Below, piece after piece: positions 25,230-33,210 of a stretch of DNA of 56,855 bases (the stretch's first letter is position 1; each line of letters starts with the position of its first letter). The notes beneath the pieces are model-generated. The model did not search any database, was not told the DNA's origin, and saw only the letters and a list, made by a program, of their open reading frames with translations. The translations under genes were made by a program, and so were the position numbers. The stretch spans positions 1 to 56,855 of the forward strand of contig CAJBBZ010000157.1 of the NCBI GenBank assembly GCA_903951445.1. Direction: 5' to 3'. This stretch comes from an uncultured beta proteobacterium (GTDB lineage Bacteria; Pseudomonadota; Gammaproteobacteria; Burkholderiales; Burkholderiaceae_C).

Positions 25230-26164
25230 GCTATTTGTCTCCAATCAAGAACCATCTTCAAACAATCGGCATCGCCAAAGGCAGTGCGGTAGGCCGCATC
25301 GGCCTGGGTTGCTTCGTGTTGGTGGGTAATCAAACCGTCCAAAGACAAGCGGCCATCGCCTGCCATTGCGATAACTGCAGCGAGGTCTGGTGGCGACCAC
25401 TGCGCGGCCACACGGATGCGGGCTTCGCGCATAAAGGCTGGCGGAAAAACAAAAGACAGCGGCGCATCGTAAAAACCTGCCAGCACCACTTCGCCACCGG
25501 GGACCAGGCGGCTGATCAGGTCATCGAGCAAAGAGCCCACGCCACTGACATCGCAAATGCATTGGTAATTGCGCCGTGTGTCGGTGGACGGGTCAATCAC
25601 CTCGTAGCCCACTGCGCCGCCGCGCCGCGCCGGGTTGGTGTCCCAGACCACGGGCTTATGACCGGCGAGTACGGCCAGGCGCGCAATCATGCGGCCCAGC
25701 ACGCCGTGGCCGACGATCAAATCAGGTTGCCGGGTACCTGGCGCGCTGTGCGCGTGGTGCGCCGTGGCTGCCAATGCGAACAAGACGCCTTGCTCGCCCA
25801 AAGACTCTTCTATGGGCATGGCACGCGCAGAAGGCACCATCAGGCGCGAGGCTGAGCCGCCAAACAAATTGCGTGCGTCGGTAAAACACTGCGAGCCGGG
25901 CAAATAAACCCGGGTGCCCACGGCTACGGTGGCTTGGTCTCCAGCGGCCACTACGCGGCCCACGGTTTCATAGCCGGGTACCAGTGGATAGCCCATGCCG
26001 GGAAAGGCGGGCATGGTGCCTTCCCATAACAGGCGTTCGGTACCGGTGCTGATGCCGCTGTATTCCACCTTGACCAGCAAGTCTCCCGCGCCCATTTGAG
26101 GCAGCGTCAGACCGCTCAAAGCCAGGGCCTTGGGCTGTCGGAAAACAATCGCGTTAGCTTGCAT
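25226..26164 (-). CDS. bchC: 3-hydroxyethyl bacteriochlorophyllide a dehydrogenase BchC
   Basis: Medium-chain NAD-dependent dehydrogenase that oxidises the C-3 hydroxyethyl group to acetyl. The 312-residue protein contains VEYSGISTGTERLLWEGTMP and FPGMGYPLVPGYETVGRVVA, the BchC variant of the MDR substrate domain, and a nucleotide fold with DLIVGHGVLGRMIARLAVLA. The zinc-ligand set of classical alcohol dehydrogenases is reduced, as usual for BchC. The ATG has no Shine-Dalgarno sequence and is three bases downstream of a PpsR-type palindrome; an in-frame TAA 45 bases upstream excludes an earlier start. Confidence 0.96.
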   Translation of the reverse strand: MQANAIVFRQPKALALSGLTLPQMGAGDLLVKVEYSGISTGTERLLWEGTMPAFPGMGYPLVPGYETVGRVVAAGDQATVAVGTRVYLPGSQCFTDARNLFGGSASRLMVPSARAMPIEESLGEQGVLFALAATAHHAHSAPGTRQPDLIVGHGVLGRMIARLAVLAGHKPVVWDTNPARRGGAVGYEVIDPSTDTRRNYQCICDVSGVGSLLDDLISRLVPGGEVVLAGFYDAPLSFVFPPAFMREARIRVAAQWSPPDLAAVIAMAGDGRLSLDGLITHQHEATQADAAYRTAFGDADCLKMVLDWRQIA

Positions 26165-26167
26165 GGG

Positions 26168-26211
26168 TGTATCGTTACATTGACAAATATTAATGTCAAT
26201 TAATATTTACA
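26168..26211 (-). promoter_or_regulatory. Paired PpsR/CrtJ palindromes and promoter of bchC
   Basis: Two perfect TGT-N12-ACA motifs, 26168-26185 and 26194-26211, are separated by 8 bases, the arrangement known for CrtJ/PpsR at Rhodobacter bchC. The upstream one overlaps the crtF stop codon. A TTGACA (-35; 26199-26194 on the minus strand) is part of the upstream palindrome, and a weak -10 (AACGAT) 17 bases later lies in the other. Aerobic or light-dependent repression of bchCXYZ is inferred. Confidence 0.85.
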
Positions 26212-27422
26212 AAAGAAGTCGATTTTGAGGGTAAACCCTGACATTTACGGCCAATAAGGATCTGCGTTTGCAGGGGCATAGGGTTGGGCACGACCTCGAG
26301 GTGCGAAAAACCGGCCTCGGCCATCATGGCCATCAGCTCGCGCGGCGTGCGCAAGCGACCCGCGCCCATGGCCAATAGGTAGAAGTGGAAATAGGCATCG
26401 CCCTGGGGCGTCTCGCCCTGCTCTTGCGCCATGGGCTCGGAGAGCAGCAAGGTGCCGCCTGGTGGCAGCGCCTGGTAAATCGAGGCCAAGATAGTGCGCA
26501 CATCGGCGTCCGGGTGGTCATGGGCCACGCGGATCAGCGTCACCAGGTCCGCGCCCTGGGGCAGCGGGTCTTTCAGGAAACTGCCCGGATGCGCTTCGCT
26601 GCGCGACTCCAAGCCCTGGCGCGCGAAATTGGCACGGGCCAGCGCCGCCACTTCGGGCAGGTCAAACAACTTGACATGCAGATGCTTGGCATGCAGCGCC
26701 AGACGCGACATAAAAGTCCCCTGGCCGCCGCCCACGTCCAGCACGCAGCGGTGGTCGTCAAAACGGTAGCTGGCCAAAATCTCGTCCACCACAAAAGGCT
26801 GCGAGGCCGACATCAGGTTGGAATAGCGGGCGTATTTCTCGGCCTGCGCCTGCGCGGCCTGGGCCGCTTGCGCAGCTTGTGCGTCTTCGTCCAAGGTGTA
26901 GGGCCAGTACTGCGCCATGGCGCCGGCTTGTCCTGGGCCTTGCAGCATTGCCACCGGGTCTTGCATGTCCTGGTAGAGCACCGCGTGGTGTTCGATCATG
27001 GCGCGGATGCCCGCGTGGCCGGCCACCGGCGCACCCAGCGGGCCCAGGCCATAGCGGCCCTGGCTGCGCAGATTAAGCAAGCCCAGCGCCAGCGCCGATT
27101 GCAGCAAGCGCTGCAAACCAGCTGGCGGCAGATGGGTCCATTGGGCCAACTCGTCCAGGCTGCGTGGTTGCTCGGCCACGGCTTCCAAGATACGCAGGCG
27201 CACACAGGCCAGCAGCACTTGCGAATAGACAAAACCGGCCATCAGGTCAAACACCTGGCGCGCACGCCTACGGGTGACCCAGCGCGTCAGCGGGTTAGAA
27301 ACACTCCAGCGGTACAGGGCGTCACTGGTCATCCAGCGGTCCATCAGCGCGCCCAGGCGGTCCGCCCAGGGCGAGGTGCGCCCTTGGGTTTGCGGCAGCG
27401 AGGCCAGGTCCAATGTTTTCAT
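26196..27422 (-). CDS. crtF: Demethylspheroidene O-methyltransferase CrtF
   Basis: SAM-dependent methyltransferase that methylates the C-1 hydroxyl of acyclic carotenoids. The 408-residue protein has an N-terminal dimerisation and winged-helix part (FDLMAGFVYSQVLLACVRLR, EQPRSLDELAQWTHLPPAGL) and a C-terminal Rossmann domain with CVLDVGGGQGTFMSRLA near residue 225, then LIRVAHDHPDADVRTILASI and GGTLLLSEPMAQEQGETPQG. A short run of AAQAAQAAQAQA near residue 190 is a local repeat. The stop lies in the bchC operator. It begins 41 bases after crtE. Confidence 0.95.
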   Translation of the reverse strand: MKTLDLASLPQTQGRTSPWADRLGALMDRWMTSDALYRWSVSNPLTRWVTRRRARQVFDLMAGFVYSQVLLACVRLRILEAVAEQPRSLDELAQWTHLPPAGLQRLLQSALALGLLNLRSQGRYGLGPLGAPVAGHAGIRAMIEHHAVLYQDMQDPVAMLQGPGQAGAMAQYWPYTLDEDAQAAQAAQAAQAQAEKYARYSNLMSASQPFVVDEILASYRFDDHRCVLDVGGGQGTFMSRLALHAKHLHVKLFDLPEVAALARANFARQGLESRSEAHPGSFLKDPLPQGADLVTLIRVAHDHPDADVRTILASIYQALPPGGTLLLSEPMAQEQGETPQGDAYFHFYLLAMGAGRLRTPRELMAMMAEAGFSHLEVVPNPMPLQTQILIGRKCQGLPSKSTSFVNIN

Positions 27423-27463
27423 ACCGGGGTGTTCCTAAAAAACGGTGCGGCGGGCCGGGATGC

Positions 27464-28378
27464 TCAGGCGCCCACGGTGGGCGAGGTCTGCGTGCTTGGT
27501 GTGGCAGCCTGGCGGTAGGCATTGCAGGCGGCGCGCGGCACCAGGCGCTCAGACTCTTGCCACACCAGATCGCGCATGGCTTGCGCGGCGGGGCCTTCGG
27601 GAATCGAATCGGCGGCGGCTTGAATCAGGGACTCAAAGTGTTCGATCGCGCCGGACAAGCCCAAATTGGCAATCGCATTGGGCCGGGCGTGCTGCGCGTC
27701 TTGGCCCACGGGTTTGCCCAGCAAATCGGCCTGGCCCATCACGTCGCGGATGTCATCGGCTACTTGGTAGGCCTCGCCCAGGCAGTCGCCCAGGGCTTGC
27801 CATTGGCTCGGGTCGGCGCCGGCGCTCAGCGCCCCGGCGCAGGTAGCGGCTACAAACAATGCGCCAGTTTTTGCGCGCTGGTATTGCATCAGCGACACGC
27901 GGGACTCAGATTCCCAGGCCTGACCGGCCACGATGCCGCCGGGCATGCCCACGCCGCCAGCGATGATTTTTAACAGTCCTGGCAAGCGCGCTGGCGATTT
28001 GCCTGCGGCAGCAGCCAATGTCTGGAAGGCCAGCACGATAAGTGCATCGCCAGCCAGCACGGCCAAAGGTTGGCCAAACGCCCAATGCACCGAGGCGCGG
28101 CCACGCCGGGTGGGTGCGTCGTCAAAGCAGGGCAGGTCGTCATGCACCAGAGAGGCGCAGTGCAGCAATTCGATAGCGACAGCTGCGGCGTCGCTCAGCG
28201 CCGGATCGTCCTGACCACAGGCCTGGGCCACAGCCAGGCACAGCTGCGGGCGGATGCGCGCACCGCCGGGAAACACCGCGTGGCGCACGGCGGAAGCTAG
28301 CTTGGGCGGGCAGCTGGCGTCTTCTGCGGCAGCCAGTGCCATGGCCAAAGATTGCTCGATGCGGGTGATTGCCTTCAT
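27464..28378 (-). CDS. crtE: Geranylgeranyl diphosphate synthase CrtE
   Basis: Polyprenyl synthase that makes GGPP for phytoene and for the bacteriochlorophyll tail. The 304-residue protein has the first Asp-rich motif CASLVHDDLPCFDDAPTRRG near residue 85 and the second (AYQVADDIRDVMGQ) near residue 210, plus the GGARIRPQL substrate motif. AAGGAG lies 7 bases before the ATG. The upstream region carries a sigma-70-like promoter with PpsR and FNR motifs, making crtE the head of the crtEF-bchCXYZ-puf unit. Confidence 0.96.
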   Translation of the reverse strand: MKAITRIEQSLAMALAAAEDASCPPKLASAVRHAVFPGGARIRPQLCLAVAQACGQDDPALSDAAAVAIELLHCASLVHDDLPCFDDAPTRRGRASVHWAFGQPLAVLAGDALIVLAFQTLAAAAGKSPARLPGLLKIIAGGVGMPGGIVAGQAWESESRVSLMQYQRAKTGALFVAATCAGALSAGADPSQWQALGDCLGEAYQVADDIRDVMGQADLLGKPVGQDAQHARPNAIANLGLSGAIEHFESLIQAAADSIPEGPAAQAMRDLVWQESERLVPRAACNAYRQAATPSTQTSPTVGA

Positions 28379-28417
28379 TGCCTATCTCCTTGGGAGTTAC
28401 CAGGTCGGTTTTGCGAG

Positions 28418-28480
28418 TGACAACTTCACTTGTCACTTATTGATGTAAATCAATATAGACACTTATGACCCAAATGTCAA
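28418..28480 (-). promoter_or_regulatory. crtE promoter with FNR box and PpsR-type palindromes
   Basis: On the minus strand TTGACA (28475-28480), a 17-base spacer and TATATT (28452-28457) form a strong sigma-70 promoter. A perfect TGT-N12-ACA (28444-28461) covers the -10. A perfect FNR box TTGAT-N4-ATCAA (28440-28453) lies over the predicted start of transcription. A degenerate palindrome TGA-N12-TCA (28418-28435) follows after exactly 8 bases, repeating the 26-base phasing of the bchC pair. PpsR repression and an unusual FNR position are inferred. Confidence 0.85.
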
Positions 28481-28614
28481 CGTGGGTTTGCGCGGTTTTT
28501 TATTTTTTAGAGAGAAATATGCGCACGCCCTGGCAGCCAGGTTCGCGGGCTAGGTGTTGGTACGGGCAGGGGCCAGGCTTTGCGCGCTGGCAGGGGGAAA
28601 GCGCGGGTGTGCGC

Positions 28615-29520
28615 CTAGTCCATGGCGCGCAGAATGCACTGCGCCAGGGTGGCCGGTTGCTCTTCATGGGCCAGGTGGCCCAGGCCGGGAAGACGGCTTA
28701 CGAGCGGTTTAGGCTGTCGCATGAGTGACGCCGCAGCGCGCTCTGCGACCGAGGGTGGAACAATCAAATCTTGTTCCCCCGCGATAAGTGCCAAAGGGGT
28801 TTGCAGCGCCGGTAAACGCTTCCAAAAAGTATGCAAATCCCAGTGCGCCATCATGGCCAGCGCGCCTGCGCTGTGGGCGGGTTGGGCAATTAGCTTTTGG
28901 TAGAGCGCGCGGCCCTGCGCGTCCAGCGTGGAGCCGGTGCCGTCCAGCAGCCTTTGCAGCGCAGCAGGTTGGGCCGCTTGCCAGGAAAACAGTTCGGGCA
29001 CCAGGGGCGCTTTGGCCAGTAGCTTGGCCATGGGCGAAAACAACTGCCCGGCCAGGCCATCGAGCGGCAGCAGCGCGCCATTGAGCGAGACGATGCGCCG
29101 GGGCTGCACATGGCCGTCCAGCGACAGCATGCAGGCCACCGCCGCCCCTGCGGAGTGGCCCACGATGGTGTGGGGCACGATGTCCATCTGCGCTAGTAAT
29201 TCGGCCACCCCGGCGGCCATGCCTGGCAGGGAAAACAGCGTGGCGACCTGCGAAGGCGCGGGCGTGGCACTAAACGCATGGCCCGGAAAATCCAGCGCCA
29301 GCACGTTGTAGCGCGCGCCGAGCAGCGGAAAGACATCGCGCCAGGAATGGGTGGAGGCACCGGTGCCGTGCAGCAGCAGCACCGTAGGCGCCTGCGCGTC
29401 GGCGTGCGGCGCGTATTGCACATGCCAGCGTAAGCGCGGGGTTTGCACAAAGCGCGAGTACTGGCGCAGTGGCCAATTGGCGCCATCACGTTCCCAGTCT
29501 AGGCCTTGGCGGGGGGGCAT
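28615..29520 (-). CDS. bchO: Alpha/beta hydrolase BchO
   Basis: Predicted alpha/beta-fold hydrolase found next to the Mg-chelatase genes in purple bacteria; its exact reaction in bacteriochlorophyll synthesis is not settled. About 301 residues. The oxyanion motif VLLLHGTGASTHSWRDVFPL, nucleophile elbow IVGHSAGAAVACMLS (Ser in GHSAG) and late His in RLPGLGHLAHEEQPATLA support the fold and a complete catalytic set. ATG 29520 is preferred to a TTG 12 bases earlier. It follows bchD by 13 bases. An intergenic gap of 236 bases with the crtE promoter comes next. Confidence 0.93.
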   Translation of the reverse strand: MPPRQGLDWERDGANWPLRQYSRFVQTPRLRWHVQYAPHADAQAPTVLLLHGTGASTHSWRDVFPLLGARYNVLALDFPGHAFSATPAPSQVATLFSLPGMAAGVAELLAQMDIVPHTIVGHSAGAAVACMLSLDGHVQPRRIVSLNGALLPLDGLAGQLFSPMAKLLAKAPLVPELFSWQAAQPAALQRLLDGTGSTLDAQGRALYQKLIAQPAHSAGALAMMAHWDLHTFWKRLPALQTPLALIAGEQDLIVPPSVAERAAASLMRQPKPLVSRLPGLGHLAHEEQPATLAQCILRAMD

Positions 29521-29533
29521 GGCGCTGGCCAAT

Positions 29534-31438
29534 TTAGTTGCGCCCGGCGACCGCGCGCACCGCTTGGTTAAGCGATTGCGCGCCGCCGTAGGGCAGGGCC
29601 AGGTACTGCGCGCCCATGGCAGCGGCCAGTTGTTCGGCGCTGCTTTGGGGCTGGGGCGAGGTGTCCACCAGCAGCGCGCTCACCCCGGTGGCGCGCAACT
29701 GCGCTGCGGCTGCCAGCGCGTCGCTGGTGGCAGGGCCACGGCCGGGACTGCCGTCGCGGGCGATATTGGCTTTGCCATCGGTCAGCAGCACCACGATAGG
29801 CGTCTCGCCTTTGCGTTTAATTTGCCCGGCCAGCGCGGCGGCCGCATCGATGGCCGAGGCCAGCGGCGTGCCGCCACCGCCGGGCAGGCCCGCCAGGCTG
29901 CGCTTGGCGCGCGCTAGCGAGCGGGTTGGCGGCAACAAGACTTCGGCCACTTTGCCCCGAAAGGCCAGCACCGCCACGCTGTCGCGCCGCACATAGCAAT
30001 CGGCCAGCAGCAGCTCCACCGCGCCCTTGGCTTCAGCCAGCCGGTTTAATGCGGACGAGCCCGAAGCATCGACCACAAACACCGTGGTGGTCTGCCCCAA
30101 TTGGCGAAAGCGGGTGACATGAAAATCTTCCTTGCGCACCACGATGCGCGGCGCTGTGGCCGGTGGGGGTGCCGAGGGCGATAAAGGTGACGAGTTTGGT
30201 GCACGCCCCGATGCGGATGAGTATGGGGGCGGACGCGCAGGGCCAGGTGCCGATGTCGATGCCAGCGCATTACGACGCAATTTTTGCCAGGGCGCGGCGG
30301 CGCGCAAAGTCTCCAGTACATTGATGCGCTGACCGGCGCGCGGCTCGCCTTTGCGCGCACCCACCGGACGGCCCCGCAAAGCGTTTTTTTGCTCGGCACC
30401 GGCGCTGCCCGAGGTGGGCGATTTAGCCCGCTGCAATGCGCCTATTTTGAGGCTGGCGAGCAAACCGGCGGGGATGGCCGCTTGCGCGGCTTCCAGCACG
30501 CGTTCGGCCAGTTCTTGCGGGTCCGGGGGCTGGCTGTCCGCCTCGTCGTTTTCCTCGTTCTTGGCGTCGTCTTGCGGGTCTTGGGGTGGCTCGGGCGGCG
30601 GTTCGGGCGCTGGGTTTTCGGCTGGCTCGGGTGGGCTTGCTTGCTCTTGCGGTGGCTCAGGTTCTTGCTGCTCGGGCGCGGGGGGAAGTCGGGTAGCGCG
30701 CGGCGCCAGCACCAGGCGTGCGGCCACGGCAATATGTTCTTCTTCCACCGTGTCGCTCCCGGCCAGCGCGGCCGCTGCGCGGGCAGCGCGCGCAGCAAAC
30801 AGGCTGGCGCGCAGCGAATCAATACCCAGCGCCATGGCCGCCGCGCACAAGGCTTGCACCGACTCGGGCGCCATCTGCACCCGCCCCACACGCTGGCGTG
30901 CAGTGAGCACTTCGTCGGCAGTCCACCGCGGGCTTTCTTCGTCCTCTGCTTGGCCGTCGATACGCATGTGAAAGGCCAGGCGCTCGGCCAGGCTGGCCGG
31001 TAGTTGTTCGTCTTCGTCGGCACCTTCATCCAGCGCCACCAGGCCTAAGCGCGCGGGCAACACGCTGTCCAAGCCGTCGCGTTGCAGCAGCACCTGGCCG
31101 CTGTCGAGTACGCTGCCAAAGCGCGCTGCCGCGCCCGCCGTCATGCGCTCGGCCATCGCCAGCACCAGCACGCCGCTGTGTGCCTGCGCCAGCAAGCCTT
31201 GCAGCGCCACCGGACGGCCCGCTTGCAGCGTGGCGCCCAGGTCCAGGCCGCCTAACAATGCGGTATCGCCGATGTTCAAAGGCACGCGCCGCATGGGACT
31301 TGCCGCGGGCAATAGGGTGCGCAGCAGCGCCAGCCAATCGTCACGCGCAGCGCAAGCCGGGGCGCGCAAAGCCACTCCGCCCAGGCCCGCCGGGTCCATG
31401 GCAAACAGGGCGGCTATCGTGGCGGCGTCGCCTTGCAT
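29534..31438 (-). CDS. bchD: Magnesium chelatase subunit BchD
   Basis: AAA-type subunit that with BchI and BchH inserts Mg into protoporphyrin IX. The 634-residue protein has a degenerate N-terminal ATPase-like domain without a Walker A Lys, an acidic Pro/Glu-rich linker near residues 255-310 (PEPPQEQASPPEPAENPAPE), and a C-terminal von Willebrand A domain with the MIDAS motif VFVVDASGSSALNRL and GGGGTPLASAIDAAAALA. This order is the normal BchD design. It starts nine bases after the bchI stop. Confidence 0.97.
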   Translation of the reverse strand: MQGDAATIAALFAMDPAGLGGVALRAPACAARDDWLALLRTLLPAASPMRRVPLNIGDTALLGGLDLGATLQAGRPVALQGLLAQAHSGVLVLAMAERMTAGAAARFGSVLDSGQVLLQRDGLDSVLPARLGLVALDEGADEDEQLPASLAERLAFHMRIDGQAEDEESPRWTADEVLTARQRVGRVQMAPESVQALCAAAMALGIDSLRASLFAARAARAAAALAGSDTVEEEHIAVAARLVLAPRATRLPPAPEQQEPEPPQEQASPPEPAENPAPEPPPEPPQDPQDDAKNEENDEADSQPPDPQELAERVLEAAQAAIPAGLLASLKIGALQRAKSPTSGSAGAEQKNALRGRPVGARKGEPRAGQRINVLETLRAAAPWQKLRRNALASTSAPGPARPPPYSSASGRAPNSSPLSPSAPPPATAPRIVVRKEDFHVTRFRQLGQTTTVFVVDASGSSALNRLAEAKGAVELLLADCYVRRDSVAVLAFRGKVAEVLLPPTRSLARAKRSLAGLPGGGGTPLASAIDAAAALAGQIKRKGETPIVVLLTDGKANIARDGSPGRGPATSDALAAAAQLRATGVSALLVDTSPQPQSSAEQLAAAMGAQYLALPYGGAQSLNQAVRAVAGRN

Positions 31439-31447
31439 GCTTGGGGC

Positions 31448-32476
31448 TTATTTTTGGGGCGCAGCGGCCAGCTCGGCCAGCGCCCGCTCCACGCGGGTAG
31501 AAGAGCCCGCGTCGTCCAGCGGATTGCGCCGCAAGCGGTGGCGCAAAGCAGGAGGCGCCACGCGCTGCAAATGCGCTTGCGTGACCGACTTGTCGCCCTG
31601 CCAGGCGGCCAGGGCGCGGGCGGCGCGCACCAGCGTCAGGTCGCCGCGCAAACCATCTGTGCCCAGGGCCATGCACAGCTGCGCGGCAAAGGTGCGGGCG
31701 CTATCGGGTATCTGCACCTCGCTCAGGCGCTTGCGCCCGGCGACAATGCCTTTGCGCACTTTGTCGTCTTCTTTTTTCCATTGTTCGGTAAAGGCTTGCG
31801 GGTCTTGCTCAAAGGCATCGCGCCGCTTTACCACCTCCACCCGCTCGTCCAAAGTACCGGGCGTTTTCACTTCCACCGACAGGCCAAAGCGGTCTAGCAA
31901 CTGGGGCCGCAATTCGCCTTCTTCCGGGTTGCCGCTGCCGATTAGCACAAAGCGCGCCGGGTGGCGCACGCTCAGGCCTTCGCGCTCGACCACGTTCTCG
32001 CCAGACGCAGCCACGTCGATCAGCAAGTCCACCAAATGGTCTTCCAGCAAATTGACTTCGTCGATGTACAAATAGCCCCGGTTGGCGCGCGCCAGCAGGC
32101 CGGGTTCAAAAGCCTTCACACCCTGCGACAAAGCGCGCTCCAGGTCCAGCGCGCCCACGACGCGGTCTTCTGTGGCGCCCAGCGGCAGATCCACTACAGG
32201 CACGCCCACCAGCTGGCTGGCGTGGCCTTTGCCTTTGGCGGCGGTCAGGCAATCGGGGCAGCGGGCAGCGTCCGGGTCGCAGCCGTAGCGGCAGCCGGTA
32301 ACGGCGCGCATTTTGGGCAGCAAGGCAGCCAAAGCCCGCACAGCGGTGGATTTGCCGGTGCCCCGGTCACCAAAGACCAGTACGCCGCCAATCGTGGGAT
32401 CGATGGCGGTGAGCACGATGGACAGCTTCATATCGTCCTGGCCGACGATGGCGGAAAAAGGAAAGGTCAAAGCCAT
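31448..32476 (-). CDS. bchI: Magnesium chelatase ATPase subunit BchI
   Basis: AAA+ motor of Mg-chelatase. The 342-residue protein has Walker A GGVLVFGDRGTGKSTAVRAL near residue 35, Walker B YLYIDEVNLLEDHLVDLLID near residue 135, sensor GSGNPEEGELRPQLLDRFGL with the arginine finger, and the BchI/ChlI insertion CRYGCDPDAARCPDC with Cys pairs. First gene of bchIDO. No PpsR motif was found in the 115 bases upstream, which are bounded by a truncated PIN gene on the other strand. Confidence 0.97.
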   Translation of the reverse strand: MALTFPFSAIVGQDDMKLSIVLTAIDPTIGGVLVFGDRGTGKSTAVRALAALLPKMRAVTGCRYGCDPDAARCPDCLTAAKGKGHASQLVGVPVVDLPLGATEDRVVGALDLERALSQGVKAFEPGLLARANRGYLYIDEVNLLEDHLVDLLIDVAASGENVVEREGLSVRHPARFVLIGSGNPEEGELRPQLLDRFGLSVEVKTPGTLDERVEVVKRRDAFEQDPQAFTEQWKKEDDKVRKGIVAGRKRLSEVQIPDSARTFAAQLCMALGTDGLRGDLTLVRAARALAAWQGDKSVTQAHLQRVAPPALRHRLRRNPLDDAGSSTRVERALAELAAAPQK

Positions 32477-32589
32477 GGATGTGTTGCCTGAGAAGATTCG
32501 CTAACGCACTGCGCAAGGTCGGCCGCGCTGCGCGCAGGGGCGCAAACCACGTTTGCCGCAAAACAGCCGGGACACAGGTGCAACATGCC

Positions 32590-32895
32590 TACATCCTAAC
32601 CAATCGACGCGCATCGGCGCTCGCTGGGCTGTCGGGCAGCGACATCGACGCGATTTTGAATGGGCTGGCGGGACATATCGAGCCAGTGATGACGCATTAC
32701 CAATGGAGACCGCAGTTGCGCGACCCTGCCGATGAAATGGTGCTGGAAGCCGCCGCCAATGCGCAGGCGCAAGCCATCGTCACTTACAACTTGCGGGACT
32801 TCGGCCCCGCAAAGCTTTTTGGTGTCCCGGTACTCAACCCGGAACAGACTTTTCAACACTTTCGCCTCAAGGCCACAAGGAGTACCCAACCATGA
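32590..32895 (+). pseudogene. PIN-domain toxin, N-terminal part missing
   Basis: The C-terminal two thirds of a PIN ribonuclease: YILTNRRASALAGLSGSDID, then WRPQLRDPADEMVLEAAANA, QAQAIVTYNLRDFGPAKLFG and VPVLNPEQTF. The second and third acidic sites (DPADE, NLRDF) are present, but the initial strand with the first catalytic Asp (DTNV-type) is absent. The frame is open upstream to 32479, yet that part has no PIN features and runs into the bchI leader. The stop overlaps the antitoxin ATG by four bases. Probably inactive. Confidence 0.75.
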
Positions 32896-33134
32896 GCAGT
32901 TACGCCCTGCGCCTGCCCGAATCGCTAAAACTCGCCGCTAAAAGGATTGCCGCCGCCGATGACACCACCATGAACCAGTTTTTTGTGGTGGCCATTGCAG
33001 AAAAAATCAGCGCGATGGAGACCGCCAAATTTTTTGAGCAGCGCGCTGCCTCGGGCAAGGCGGACGCGGCCCAAGCGGCCTGGGACAAGGTGGGTTCTGA
33101 TGCGGCCATGTCCGACGACACATGGAGCCAGTGA
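32892..33134 (+). CDS. Ribbon-helix-helix antitoxin partner of the PIN gene
   Basis: An 80-residue protein beginning MSSYALRLPESLKLAAKRIA and AADDTTMNQFFVVAIAEKIS, the strand-helix-helix pattern of HicB/Arc-type RHH DNA-binding antitoxins that accompany PIN toxins. The acidic C-terminal tail (QAAWDKVGSDAAMSDDTWSQ) would bind the toxin. It overlaps the truncated toxin by ATGA and is complete, so it is probably an orphan antitoxin whose toxin is broken. No promoter of its own is evident. Confidence 0.82.
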   Translation: MSSYALRLPESLKLAAKRIAAADDTTMNQFFVVAIAEKISAMETAKFFEQRAASGKADAAQAAWDKVGSDAAMSDDTWSQ

Positions 33135-33210
33135 TGGCGTAAAAAAACGCCGCGAAGCCCCTAAGGGCAGGGCGCGGCCCGCTAGTGCATTGGTCGCAAA
33201 TTCAAGGGCT

